A DNA stretch of 64,000 bases from CBDCGS01 sp965216915 (GTDB taxonomy: Bacteria > Pseudomonadota > Alphaproteobacteria > UBA828): positions 1-64,000 of the forward strand of contig CBDCGS010000010.1 of the NCBI GenBank assembly GCA_965216915.1, read 5' to 3'. The first letter of the stretch is position 1. Each line of letters starts with the position of its first letter. The notes below the pieces were generated by a model. It was not told the DNA's origin and ran no database searches. It was given only the letters and a program-made list of their open reading frames with translations. Both the position numbers and the translations under genes were made by a program. Shown here in pieces: positions 9,261-18,517 of this stretch.

Positions 9261-10571
9261 ATGGCGACCCCCTCGACGCCCACCGGACCAACCCGTGCGA
9301 TCTTGCTGGGCGCAAACCCGCATCCGCGCACCGTCGCGACCATCCGCTCGCTCGGCCGCGCGGGAATTCCGGTCATCGGGATCGACCATGTGGCGCCGCC
9401 CCACCGGGGTGACTCGCGCTACCTGACACGGCGGGTCGCGGTCGAAAGCCTCGATGCGACGCTCGACTGCCTCGACGAGCTCGCGGCGGAGGGTGGCGTC
9501 GTGATCCCGACGCGCGACGACTACCTGCTGTTTCTCGCGCGCAACCATGCCAAGCTCGCCGGGAGCTTCGCGCTCTCGGTGCCGGCGTGGAAGGATCTGC
9601 GGAAAGTCGTGGATATCACGGCCTGCTACGAGATCGCGCGGCGCGTGGGCGTCGGCACGCCGGATTTCCACAAGCCCCGCGACGCCGCGGCGCTCAGGCA
9701 GATCGTCGACGGCTTCGACCTCGACAATGAGGATTACATTCTCCGCACCTCGCCCGGCACGGTGCCGGCCAACCCGGCGAGCGGCCGTTACACGCGGGTC
9801 GCCGGACGCGAGGCGGCGCGCATCATCGAGAGCTGCGAGGAGATCCGCGGGCGCCTCGGCGAGTACCCGACAATCGTCAAGGTGGTGCCCGGCGAGGCGC
9901 AGCAATGCGTCGGCGTCTCGCTCGTGGTCGACCGCACTCAAGAGGTCGTGGCGACCTGCTGCGTGCAGCGGCTGCGGCTCTACACCTATTCGCGCGACTA
10001 CACGCACCATGGCGGCGTCATGACTCACCCCTACGCCCTGGGCGCGAACGTCTATTGCGAAAGCGCGCACGACGCCGAGGCGGTCGCGGCGGCGACGGCG
10101 TTGGTGCGTGCGGCGGGCTTTTACGGCGTCGTCACGGTGGAGTTTCGGCGCAACCCGGTCGATGGCAGCCTCATGCTGATCAAGTGCGATCCGCGCGTCG
10201 TCCGCGCGACATCGCTGTCGACGCGGGTCGGCGTGGATCTGCCGCTCCTGCTCCATCAGACCATGGCCGGCGCGACGCCGACGCCGGTGACCGCGTATCA
10301 GAGCGGCATCGCCTGGCTCTGGTTCAGTCAGTTTCTGCTCGCGCTCTGGGAGAACCGCGACGACATGCGCGTGCGCGCCGAGCTCTATGCGCTGCTCAAG
10401 AACGTGCGCCGGATCAAGGCGTTCGCGTTCTTCGACCTCCGCGATCCCGCGCCGTTCGTCATGCATTGGCTGTGGCAGCTCAGGACGTTCGCCGGCAAGC
10501 GCCTGCGCAATCTCGGCATTCGCCTGACCCGCCGGCGCGCCCGTGCCGAGGCGGTCGCAGCCTCACCCTGA
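9261..10571 (+). CDS. ATP-grasp protein, carbamoyl-phosphate-synthase-like
   Basis: A 436-aa protein with an N-terminal pre-ATP-grasp region (AILLGANPHPRTVATIRSLGRAGIPVIGID) and a central ATP-grasp body (a lysine in TIVKVVP, the VVTVEFRRNP segment and the later LIKCDPRV). Such proteins ligate a carboxylate to an amine or thiol through an acyl-phosphate. Stand-alone members often sit in surface polymer or peptide-tailoring loci. The C-terminal 100 residues are Arg- and Trp-rich (FVMHWLWQLR) and may associate with the membrane. Start: ATG at 9261 behind CAGGAGTGACACGTC. Its 3' end overlaps the convergent hydrolase by 9 bp. Substrate unknown. Confidence 0.7.
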   Translation: MATPSTPTGPTRAILLGANPHPRTVATIRSLGRAGIPVIGIDHVAPPHRGDSRYLTRRVAVESLDATLDCLDELAAEGGVVIPTRDDYLLFLARNHAKLAGSFALSVPAWKDLRKVVDITACYEIARRVGVGTPDFHKPRDAAALRQIVDGFDLDNEDYILRTSPGTVPANPASGRYTRVAGREAARIIESCEEIRGRLGEYPTIVKVVPGEAQQCVGVSLVVDRTQEVVATCCVQRLRLYTYSRDYTHHGGVMTHPYALGANVYCESAHDAEAVAAATALVRAAGFYGVVTVEFRRNPVDGSLMLIKCDPRVVRATSLSTRVGVDLPLLLHQTMAGATPTPVTAYQSGIAWLWFSQFLLALWENRDDMRVRAELYALLKNVRRIKAFAFFDLRDPAPFVMHWLWQLRTFAGKRLRNLGIRLTRRRARAEAVAASP

Positions 10572-11432
10572 TTCTGACCCGATCAGGTGCGCGGCGAACC
10601 AGTCGCGCGCGAGGGTGGCGGCCGCGTCGGCGTGCGAGGTATAGACGTCGAAGTGGCGGCAATCGAGGAGGGCGAGGCGCTTCGGCTCGCGCGCGGCGGC
10701 ATAGGCCTCGAGCTGGTCGTCGGTCGGGGTCACGGTGTCGCGCGCGGCGAGGATCATCAGCACTGGCGTCGGGGCGACGCGCGCGATGAATGAGATCGGC
10801 TCGTAGGCGAGCATCAGCTCGCGGCTTCTGAGGGTCAGCGCGTTGACGAACGCGCCCTCCTGGTCGGTGGCCGCGACCCAGGCCGCCTCCTCGGTGCCCT
10901 CCGCGATCACGGTGGTGAGCTTCGGCGCGTCGCCGCGCGCGCGGGCCTCGCGGTCGGTGATGAAGCGCTCGCCGAGCCGCGCCGCATCGGCCGCTGACAT
11001 CCAGCGGTTCATCGTGCGGTAGCCGGAGATCAGCGGCGCCTGGGCAACGACGCATTTGATCCGCCGGTCGAGCGCGCCGACCACGATCGCGTGTCCGCCC
11101 GAGTAGCTCGTGCCCCACACCCCGATCCGCGCCGGATCGATGCCGTCGAGCGTCCGCGCGAAGGTGATCGCATCGCGCATGTCGCTCACCTGCTGCCAGG
11201 GGTCGGCTTCCTGGCGGGGCTCGCCGTCGCTGAGGCCGAAGTTGCGGTGATCGTAGAGCAGCGCGGCGAAGCCCGCCGCGACGAAGGCTTCGGCATAGCG
11301 CGCGAGGCCCATCGCGATGATGGCGGAAAGCCCATGGCTCATCACGATCACCGGCGGATTGGCGGCGGCGGGCCGATAGAGCCGGCCGCGCAGGGTCACG
11401 CCGCCCGCGTCGAAGGCGATCTCCTCGCGCAT
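10563..11432 (-). CDS. Alpha/beta hydrolase
   Basis: A 289-aa serine hydrolase with an oxyanion segment VMSHGLSA, the DHRNFG segment after strand 4, nucleophile elbow GTSYSGGH (Ser near residue 121), acid AARDTVTP and catalytic His in DCRHFDVY. The TTG 24 bp upstream was not used because the ATG at 11432 sits 8 bp behind GGGAG. The DLH/acetyl-xylan-esterase-like fold permits many esters; the substrate is not assignable. It is divergent from the enolase-superfamily gene at 11510. Confidence 0.85.
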   Translation of the reverse strand: MREEIAFDAGGVTLRGRLYRPAAANPPVIVMSHGLSAIIAMGLARYAEAFVAAGFAALLYDHRNFGLSDGEPRQEADPWQQVSDMRDAITFARTLDGIDPARIGVWGTSYSGGHAIVVGALDRRIKCVVAQAPLISGYRTMNRWMSAADAARLGERFITDREARARGDAPKLTTVIAEGTEEAAWVAATDQEGAFVNALTLRSRELMLAYEPISFIARVAPTPVLMILAARDTVTPTDDQLEAYAAAREPKRLALLDCRHFDVYTSHADAAATLARDWFAAHLIGSESG

Positions 11433-11509
11433 CGGATTGCTCCCGTGTCGGTCCAAGCAGCCCTCACAGATTATTCGCGTTAGGGTGCGCGCGGTAGGAG
11501 GTCGCCCGC

Positions 11510-12595
11510 ATGATCATCAAGGACATCCGCACGCATCGTCTCTCGGTGCCGTTCGTCGACCCGCCGCAGACCGGCTTCTTGACGCTCGAGACCATCGATC
11601 TACTGGTCGTCGAGGTGGAGACCGAGGGCGGCGTCGTGGGCACCGGCCATCTTCATCCGCTCGCCGGCGGATTGCGCACGCTCGAGACGTGTATCCACGA
11701 GATGCTCAAGCCGCTTCTCCTCGGCGAGGAGGCGAGCGCGGTCGAGGCGCTCTGGCACCGCATGTGGCAGGCGACCTTCATTCAGGGACGCATGGGCATC
11801 ACGGTGATGGCGATGTCGGCCCTCGACGTGGCGTTGTGGGACGCGCTCGGCCGCGCCCGTGGCATGCCGCTGTGGCAGCTTTGGGGTGGTCGCGCCGATC
11901 CGCTGCCGGCCTACGGCTCGGGCTGCTATCGGGGGCTTGGCCATGACGGCATGATCGCCAAGGCCGAGCGCCTCGTCGCCGCCGGTTTCGGCGCGGTCAA
12001 GATGCAGGTCGCGCATCTTTTCACCCATGACGAGGATGTCGCGAATGTGCGCGACATGCGGGCCGCGCTCGGCGATGCGGTCGAGATCATGGTCGATGTC
12101 AACCAAGGCTGGTCGGCGGACGAAGCCATCGCGGTCGGCCGGCGCCTCGACGCGTGCGGCATAACCTGGCTCGAGGAACCCGTGATGGCGGATGACTTCG
12201 AGGGTTACCACCGGGTCGCCGATGCCCTCCGCACGCCGGTGGTGGGCGGCGAAAACCACTTCACCCACCACGACCTCAAGCCGTTCTTCGCAAGCGGCAA
12301 GATCCCGATCCTGCAACCCGACTTGATGCGGGGCGGCTTCACCGAGCTGCGCGTGATCGCGGATCACGCCGATCGCGCCGGGATCGCGATCGCGCCGCAT
12401 CTCTTTCCGGAGCTCAGCTTGCACCTGGTGGCGTCGATACCGAACCCGTCCTGGCTGGAATATATGGGCTGGTGCGATCACCTCTGGGTCGAGCCGGTGA
12501 TCCCGCGCGATGGCATAATCACGCCGCCGGATCGCCCCGGTCACGGCATGGATTTCAAGCCGGAACTGTTCCAAGAGTTCCGCCATCGGGACTAG
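11510..12595 (+). CDS. Mandelate racemase/muconate lactonizing enzyme family protein
   Basis: Enolase-superfamily enzyme (361 aa) that would abstract a proton alpha to a carboxylate under Mg2+ control. Metal ligands are visible in VDVN (D196), LEEP (E222/E223) and GGEN (E248). The second-barrel dyad of the mandelate-racemase subgroup is present: D271 in LQPDLM and H297 in APHLFPE. The strand-2 motif reads K164-M-Q166, so the usual second Lys is Gln; this fits acid-sugar dehydratases better than a racemase. The ABM-domain gene follows 49 bp downstream. Probably a sugar-acid or hydroxy-acid dehydratase; substrate unknown. Confidence 0.85.
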   Translation: MIIKDIRTHRLSVPFVDPPQTGFLTLETIDLLVVEVETEGGVVGTGHLHPLAGGLRTLETCIHEMLKPLLLGEEASAVEALWHRMWQATFIQGRMGITVMAMSALDVALWDALGRARGMPLWQLWGGRADPLPAYGSGCYRGLGHDGMIAKAERLVAAGFGAVKMQVAHLFTHDEDVANVRDMRAALGDAVEIMVDVNQGWSADEAIAVGRRLDACGITWLEEPVMADDFEGYHRVADALRTPVVGGENHFTHHDLKPFFASGKIPILQPDLMRGGFTELRVIADHADRAGIAIAPHLFPELSLHLVASIPNPSWLEYMGWCDHLWVEPVIPRDGIITPPDRPGHGMDFKPELFQEFRHRD

Positions 12596-12644
12596 CGGAA
12601 CGCAACGCATTGGTCAGCCAGTCCGCATGAAGGAGGAGCGATCT

Positions 12645-12938
12645 ATGGCGACAACCGTGTTTCTCGAGGCGAAGGCCAAGCCTGGCCAGGTCGATGAGCT
12701 TCTAGCGCTATTGCGCGAGGTGCTGCCCGACACGCGACGCTATGACGGGTGTTTGAGCCTTGTGACGTTTCGGAACCAGGACGAGCCCGAGACCGTCCTG
12801 CTCGTCGGCGAATGGGAAAGCAAGGGTCACTACGAGCGCTATTTGAGCTGGCGCGAGGAGACGGGTGTGTTCGGGCGCTTCGCCGCCATCCTCGATGGAG
12901 ACCCCAGCCTGCGCTTTTTCGACCGCACGGACATCTAG
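12645..12938 (+). CDS. Antibiotic-biosynthesis-monooxygenase (ABM) domain protein
   Basis: A 97-aa single-domain dimeric alpha+beta barrel of the ABM/YgiN type: TTVFLEAKAKPG, then LLREVLPDTRRYDGCLSL, and LLVGEWESKGHYERYLSWREETG. Some relatives are cofactor-free quinol oxygenases and others degrade haem. The ATG at 12627 was rejected because its AAGGAGGAG is itself the ribosome-binding site for the ATG at 12645. It lies downstream of the enolase-superfamily gene on the same strand. Confidence 0.82.
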   Translation: MATTVFLEAKAKPGQVDELLALLREVLPDTRRYDGCLSLVTFRNQDEPETVLLVGEWESKGHYERYLSWREETGVFGRFAAILDGDPSLRFFDRTDI

Positions 12939-13035
12939 CACCGTCACCGATGGCACGCGTGACGCGTGTCTCGAGCCGCGCTCCTCCCCCTATCATGGCG
13001 GTCTTTATGCGGGGGGGAGAGCGCCCAGGGGTGTG

Positions 13036-13989
13036 ATGACGCGCGACAAAGACAGAGGCTCCGCGCCCGCTGTCGTCGGGTGGCGCGTGTCGGCGGTGAT
13101 GCGTCGTGCCGAGACGGCGGCGATCGAAGCGGCGTTGGCACCGTTCGCCGATGCCGTGCTGATCGAGGACGTCGACGGTGGCGAGGACGCGCCCAGCGCA
13201 ACCGTGCGGGTCACGGTCCAGTGTGTCGGCGCCGCCGGTGCGGACGACCGTGCGGTGGCGGCGCACGATCTATTTCTCCGCAACGCGGCGCGCCTGCTTG
13301 CACTGCCGGCGACACCGGCACCGATCCACGATGACGACTGGCAGGGCCGGGCGCTCGCTGGCTTTGCACCGTTTCGCATCGGACGTTTCTCGATCTATGG
13401 CTCGCATGCGCCGGCGCTCCCGGGTGGTCTCGCGCTCGCGGTGGATGCCGGCGCGGCCTTCGGCTCGGGCCGCCACGAGACGACGCAGGGCTGCTTGACC
13501 ACGCTCGAAGGGCTCGCGCGCTCCCCCCGTGCCGTGCGGCGTGCGCTCGATGTCGGCACCGGCTCGAGCATCCTCGCGCTCGCGATGGCCAGGCTTTGGC
13601 CGCGCGCGCAGGTCCTCGGCATCGACGACGATCCCCTCGCGGTCGCGACCGCGGCCGCCACGGTGCGCGCCAACGCCTTGGCCCGGCGCGTCGCGATCCG
13701 CGCGCATCGGTTCGGCGTGGCCTCGCACGCGCCTAGCCCTTCGTTCGACCTCGTGTGCGCCAACATCCGCGCGCGGCCGCTCATCGCCATGGCGCCGGCA
13801 TTGGCGCGCACGGTCCGGCATGGGGCGCCGCTTATCCTGTCGGGTTTGCTCGTGGGTGAGCAGGCGCAGCTCGTCGCGGCCTTTCGACAGGCGGGCTTTC
13901 GCCTCACGCGGCGGATCGTTTTGGACGATTGGGCAACGCTCTTGTTGACGCGCCGCGCCGCGCGCTGGCACAAGGCGCGCGATGACTGA
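13036..13989 (+). CDS. prmA: Ribosomal protein L11 methyltransferase-like
   Basis: SAM-dependent methyltransferase that trimethylates ribosomal protein L11 in relatives. The PrmA-specific substrate loop reads VDAGAAFGSGRHETT, followed by SAM motif I LDVGTGSSILALA (about residues 171-183), the acidic motif GIDDDP and motif IV LVCANIRARPL (canonical VANILA/NPPY position). Start chosen at the ATG at 13036 after CAGGGGTGTG; the upstream extension is low-complexity. The stop overlaps the start of the aminopeptidase gene in ATGACTGA, so the two are translationally coupled. Confidence 0.88.
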   Translation: MTRDKDRGSAPAVVGWRVSAVMRRAETAAIEAALAPFADAVLIEDVDGGEDAPSATVRVTVQCVGAAGADDRAVAAHDLFLRNAARLLALPATPAPIHDDDWQGRALAGFAPFRIGRFSIYGSHAPALPGGLALAVDAGAAFGSGRHETTQGCLTTLEGLARSPRAVRRALDVGTGSSILALAMARLWPRAQVLGIDDDPLAVATAAATVRANALARRVAIRAHRFGVASHAPSPSFDLVCANIRARPLIAMAPALARTVRHGAPLILSGLLVGEQAQLVAAFRQAGFRLTRRIVLDDWATLLLTRRAARWHKARDD

Positions 13990-16051
13990 TGCCGTGAGCG
14001 AGAGCGACATCGCCGCCGTCGCCGCGCGCCTTCGGGCCGCGGGCGCGGCGATCAGCGCCGACGCGCTCGGCCGGTTGCTGCGCGGCATCGCCGCCGCGCC
14101 GGTGCGCGACCGGGCGTGGCTCGGCTTGCTCGGCGGGACCATCGACGCCGCGCTCGCGCGCGACCTCGATGCGCTCCGCGCGCGCCTCGCCGCGGCGCCG
14201 GACGGCATCGGCGCGCCGGGCGCGACCGGAGATCGTGTGGCGGCGTTGCGCGCCGTGCTCGCCACACGCGATCTGGATGGCTTCGTCATTCCGCTGAGCG
14301 ACGAGCATCAGGGCGAGTATGTCGCGCGCCGCGCGCAGAGGCTCGCCTGGCTCACGGGCTTCACGGGCTCCGCGGGTGTCGCGATCGTGCTTGCGGACAA
14401 GGCCGCGATCTTCGTCGACGGTCGCTACACGCTGCAGGCCGAGGCCGAGGTGGACCCGGCGCTGTTCACCCGTCACCACCTGATCGAGGACCCGCCCGAC
14501 CGCTGGCTCCGCGCGGCGCTGAAGGAGGGCCAGGCGCTCGGCTACGACCCCTGGCTCCACACCGACGACGGCCGGGCCCGGCTCGACGCCGCGTGCCAAG
14601 CGGTTGGCGCGACCTTGGTGCCGGGCTCCGACAATCCCGTCGATGCGGTGTGGGACGATCAGCCGGCACGGCCGCTCGGGCCCATCGCGGCCCATCCGAT
14701 CGAGTTCGCCGGGACGCAATCGGCCGAGAAGCGCGATGCGGTCGCGGTGGTGGTGCGCGAAGCCGGCGCCGGCGCCGCGGTGCTGAGCGCGCCGGATGCC
14801 ATCGCATGGCTGCTCAACGTGCGCGGCGGCGACGTTACGTGCAGCCCGTTGCCGCAGTCCTTCGCGGTGATTCACGAAGACACGCGCGTCGAATGGTTCG
14901 TCGACGCCCGCAAGCTCCTGCCCGAGGTCGCGGCCCATCTCGGCAACGCGGTGGAGGTGCGCCCGCCCGACGCGCTCGACGCCGCGCTCGACGCGCTGGG
15001 CGCGGCGACGCGCGTCGTGATGGTCGACCGGGCGGGCACGCCCGTGTGTTTGGTGGATCGTCTGTCGGAGGCGGGCGCGCGCGTGCTGCGGCGGGGCGAT
15101 CCGTGCGCGCGCTTGAAGGCCTGCAAGAACGCGGCCGAGCTCGACGGCGCGCGGGCGGCCCATCGCCGCGACGGCGCGGCGCTTAGCCGGTTCCTGGGTT
15201 GGTTGGAGGAGGCGGCCGCGCCGGGCACGCTGACCGAGATGATGGCGGCCGAAAGGCTCGCGGCCTTTCGCGAGGGGGGCGCGCATTATTGCGGGCCGAG
15301 CTTCGAGACCATCTCGGGTGCCGGTCCCAACGGGGCGATCGTGCATTATCGCGTGAGCGAGGCGACCGACCGCGCGCTCGAGCCGGGATCGCTCTACCTC
15401 GTCGATTCAGGCGGGCAATATCTCGACGGCACAACGGATGTCACGCGCACCGTCGCGATCGGCACGCCAAGCGCCGAGCACCGCGACCGCTTCACGCGCG
15501 TCCTGAAGGGCCACATCGCGCTCGCGCGTGCGCGCTTTCCGAAGGGCACGACGGGTGCGCAGCTCGATGCGCTGGCGCGGCAGTTTCTTTGGCAAGCCGG
15601 GCTCGACTACGACCACGGGACCGGGCATGGCGTGGGCAGCTACCTCAATGTGCACGAGGGCCCGCAGCGCATCTCGAAATTTCCGAGCACGGCGGGGCTC
15701 GAGCCCGGCATGATCGTCTCGAACGAGCCGGGCTACTACAAGACCGGCGCCTACGGCATCCGGATCGAAAACCTGGTCGCGGTCGTGGAGATCGACGCCG
15801 GGCCCGCTGCCGAGCGCGAGATGCTCGGCTTCGAGACGCTGACGCTCGCACCGATCGACCGGCACCTGATCGACGCCACCGCACTCGACACCGCCGAGCG
15901 CGCCTGGCTCGACGACTATCACGCGCGCGTGCGCGCGGCGATCGGTCCCCAACTCGCCGGCGATGCCGCGGCGACCGCGTGGCTCGACGCGGCCACGGCG
16001 CCTCTTGGGGACGCATCGCCGCCGACGGAACCGGATCAGCCGGCGGGCTGA
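13982..16051 (+). CDS. pepP: Xaa-Pro aminopeptidase (M24B) with N-terminal extension
   Basis: Removes an N-terminal residue that precedes proline. It has a tandem creatinase-like N-terminal region starting near residue 76 (RVAALRAVLATRDLDGFVIP) and a pita-bread catalytic domain. The five metal ligands are at D475 and D486 (VDSGGQYLDGTTDVTRT), H549 (GTGHGVG), E582 (NEPGYY) and E596 (RIENL). Total length is 689 aa, about 80 more than the usual three-domain form, and the surplus is an Ala/Arg-rich helical N-terminus. The start overlaps prmA by 8 bp. The 3' end overlaps the convergent FKBP gene by 16 bp. Confidence 0.93.
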   Translation: MTDAVSESDIAAVAARLRAAGAAISADALGRLLRGIAAAPVRDRAWLGLLGGTIDAALARDLDALRARLAAAPDGIGAPGATGDRVAALRAVLATRDLDGFVIPLSDEHQGEYVARRAQRLAWLTGFTGSAGVAIVLADKAAIFVDGRYTLQAEAEVDPALFTRHHLIEDPPDRWLRAALKEGQALGYDPWLHTDDGRARLDAACQAVGATLVPGSDNPVDAVWDDQPARPLGPIAAHPIEFAGTQSAEKRDAVAVVVREAGAGAAVLSAPDAIAWLLNVRGGDVTCSPLPQSFAVIHEDTRVEWFVDARKLLPEVAAHLGNAVEVRPPDALDAALDALGAATRVVMVDRAGTPVCLVDRLSEAGARVLRRGDPCARLKACKNAAELDGARAAHRRDGAALSRFLGWLEEAAAPGTLTEMMAAERLAAFREGGAHYCGPSFETISGAGPNGAIVHYRVSEATDRALEPGSLYLVDSGGQYLDGTTDVTRTVAIGTPSAEHRDRFTRVLKGHIALARARFPKGTTGAQLDALARQFLWQAGLDYDHGTGHGVGSYLNVHEGPQRISKFPSTAGLEPGMIVSNEPGYYKTGAYGIRIENLVAVVEIDAGPAAEREMLGFETLTLAPIDRHLIDATALDTAERAWLDDYHARVRAAIGPQLAGDAAATAWLDAATAPLGDASPPTEPDQPAG

Positions 16052-16725
16052 ACCTCGAGCAGCTCGATCTCGAAATGGAGCGTCTCGTTGGGCCCGATCA
16101 CGCCGCCCGCGCCGTGCGCGCCATAGGCAAGCTCGGCCGGGATCCAGACTTCCCAAACCGCGCCCGGTTTCATTAGCTGGATCGCCTCTTGCCAGCCGGC
16201 GATCACTTGGCCGACCTGGAAGGTCGCCGGGGCGCCCCGGTTGTGGGAACTGTCGAACTCGGTGCCGTCGAGCAGCTTGCCACGGTAATGCACGACCACG
16301 GTGTCATCGGCGCGCGGTGAGGCACCGTCGCCGGCCGTGCGCACGGCGTATTGCAGTCCGCTCTCGGTGGTCTCCACGCCGTCGCGCGTCGCGTTCTCCG
16401 CGAGAAACGATGCGCCGATCTGGCGGGCTTCTTCGGCTGCTTGCTCGCGCATGGCTATGAGCTCCTCTTGATAGGCGATCGTTGCCGCCTCGATTTCATC
16501 ATTCGACACGCGGGGGCTTTGTCCCGCCATGAGGTCTTTGAGGGCGAGCGCCATCGCATCGACGTCGATGTTCGGCGCGATCCCCTGCGAATACAGCATC
16601 TGCGCGACGCGCAACCCGACCCCGTAGCTAAACTTCTGCTTCGTGGTGTCGAGCGTTGGCGCGTCGTCGGCCGCGGCGGCTGTGGCCACGCACAGCAGCA
16701 CGGCCAGGACGACCAGTCGTTTCAC
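16036..16725 (-). CDS. Exported FKBP-type peptidyl-prolyl isomerase (Mip/FkpA-like)
   Basis: Periplasmic or outer-membrane folding helper. A signal peptide (KRLVVLAVLLCVATAAAADD) is followed by an N-terminal helical dimerisation segment (about residues 25-115), then one FKBP domain with VVHYRGKLLDGTEFDSS, IAGWQEAIQLMKPGAVWEVWIP and LAYGAHGAGGVIGPNETL. The start is a GTG at 16725 with AAGGAG 6 bp upstream; the longer reading from 16752 has no ribosome-binding site. 229 aa is usual for Mip/FklB-type proteins. Confidence 0.92.
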   Translation of the reverse strand: MKRLVVLAVLLCVATAAAADDAPTLDTTKQKFSYGVGLRVAQMLYSQGIAPNIDVDAMALALKDLMAGQSPRVSNDEIEAATIAYQEELIAMREQAAEEARQIGASFLAENATRDGVETTESGLQYAVRTAGDGASPRADDTVVVHYRGKLLDGTEFDSSHNRGAPATFQVGQVIAGWQEAIQLMKPGAVWEVWIPAELAYGAHGAGGVIGPNETLHFEIELLEVQPAG

Positions 16726-16919
16726 ATGAGGCTCCTTGGTTTGCGCGGCCAATCGCGGATCAAGCTGCCCACCGAGACATGGTCGCGCCCAAGTAGGCTC
16801 CGAAGCCGCTCGACGACCGAAGGCGTTGGCCTGTTCGGCCTCCGGCGAGTCGGGCTCGGCTTCGCGCGATCATATCAGGGTTGCTTGCGCAATAAGGCGT
16901 TTGATCGTGCCGCGGCGGA

Positions 16920-18452
16920 TTAATCTTCCGCGGGAACCTCGGGCGCGATGGGGCGTACACGGCTCTTTATCTTCGCGCCGACGCGGCGGATGAGCACGAT
17001 CGCGTGCCCCTCGATGCCCTCGGGCTTGCCGGCGAGGCGCCACACGCACAGGTGGCTCGCGACATAGACCACGGCGCCGACGGCGACGGCGCTCAGGAAC
17101 TGGCCGAGCAAGACACCGGTATCCGGTGATACCGGCCAAGCCTCCTTTAGGCCAAGCACGGCACCCGCCATGACGACCGTCGCGAGGCCGCTCCGCCAGG
17201 TCGCGCGCACGATGCGGAATGGATGAATGCGGAGGAGGTGCAGAACCAAGGTCACGGAGACGCTCGTGCGGATCGCGATCGCGCCGGTTGCCCCCCACGC
17301 CGCGCCGACCAGCCCGCCATGCACCGCGCCGAGATAGATCCCGGGGATCATGAACGCGAGGCCGAAGACGGCGAGCCCGGCCGTGAGCCTCGCCCGGCCG
17401 ACTGCGAGGAAGGCCGGACGGTTGATCACACCGAGGATCTTGATCAGGCCAAAGATGGCAAGGATGCCGACGATCGGGATCGCGTCGAGCCACTTGTCAC
17501 CGAGGAGAACGGGGATCGCGATGTCGGCGATCAAGTAGATCCCGACGGTCGCAGGCAGGATCAGCGCGACCATCATGTGGTAGGAGCGCACGAAGCTCTC
17601 GACGAGGCGCGCCGTGTTGTCGGCGAGCTTGGCGTAGCCGGGCAGCACCGCGCGCTGGATCGGCCCGGCCATCTCCGCGGTGGCGAGCGTCGAGATCTCG
17701 AGGGCGATCATGTAGATCGCAACCGGCGCCGGCCCGAGCAGCTTGCCGAGGATCAGGCGATCGGCTGCGATGCCGCCAAAATTGGCCAGGTTGGCCACCA
17801 GCAGCCACTTGGAAAAACCGAAATACTCGCGTGCGGCCGCGAGCGAGGGACGAGGCCGGAAGCTGTGAACGAGATAGCTGAGGCCGACGCGGATCGGCGC
17901 TTGCGCGACCAGCCCGGCCACGAGCGCCCAATAGTCGCGCCAAAGGAACGCGAGGGTCAGGGTGACGATGGTGACGCCGACCCGCTGTCCGAGGAGGTAA
18001 CGAAACTCCTTGTCGAACATCAACTCCTTGCGGAAATCGACGACACCCGAATTTTCGAAGCCGCGGATAAAGGCCGCCGGCGCCAGCACGAGCAGGACCA
18101 GCGTGAGCCGGGGCTCTTCATAGAAGCCTGCGACCGGGCTCGCGACGGCCGCGAGAATGCATGCCGTCGCGAAACCCTTCGCCAAGTTGAGCGTCCAGAC
18201 CGTGTCATAATGCTTGCGCGTCGCATTGCGCTGACGGATCAGCGGGATCTCGAAATTGAACTCGCCGAACGCGTCGATCAGATGCCAGACCACCGTGGCG
18301 AGCGCGACGATGCCGAAATCCTCCGGCACCAGCAGGCGCGCGAGGATCAGCGTTTGCACGAACGCGATGGCGCGCACCGCGAAGCGCAGCATGATCATCC
18401 ACGCCGCGCCCTTCGCCATGCGCCGATCGATGTGTTGCGCGTCGGTGCTCAT
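16920..18452 (-). CDS. Polysaccharide/lipid-linked glycan flippase (Wzx/RfbX family)
   Basis: Inner-membrane MATE-like exporter of the oligosaccharide flippase family (510 aa, about 12-14 hydrophobic helices). Typical features are the N-terminal GAAWMIMLRFAVRAIAFVQTLILAR, the LLVPEDFGIVALA loop and the repeated Gly-rich helix pairs. It is the last gene of a three-gene minus-strand run with the asparagine-synthase-like protein (65 bp upstream) and the sulfotransferase, which points to export of a decorated surface glycan. The substrate is unknown. Confidence 0.9.
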   Translation of the reverse strand: MSTDAQHIDRRMAKGAAWMIMLRFAVRAIAFVQTLILARLLVPEDFGIVALATVVWHLIDAFGEFNFEIPLIRQRNATRKHYDTVWTLNLAKGFATACILAAVASPVAGFYEEPRLTLVLLVLAPAAFIRGFENSGVVDFRKELMFDKEFRYLLGQRVGVTIVTLTLAFLWRDYWALVAGLVAQAPIRVGLSYLVHSFRPRPSLAAAREYFGFSKWLLVANLANFGGIAADRLILGKLLGPAPVAIYMIALEISTLATAEMAGPIQRAVLPGYAKLADNTARLVESFVRSYHMMVALILPATVGIYLIADIAIPVLLGDKWLDAIPIVGILAIFGLIKILGVINRPAFLAVGRARLTAGLAVFGLAFMIPGIYLGAVHGGLVGAAWGATGAIAIRTSVSVTLVLHLLRIHPFRIVRATWRSGLATVVMAGAVLGLKEAWPVSPDTGVLLGQFLSAVAVGAVVYVASHLCVWRLAGKPEGIEGHAIVLIRRVGAKIKSRVRPIAPEVPAED

Positions 18453-18517
18453 CGATCAGGCCTCACCGGCCCGGCCCGGTGGCGGCGCACCGACCGGCGC
18501 GGCGATCGCGACATCGC

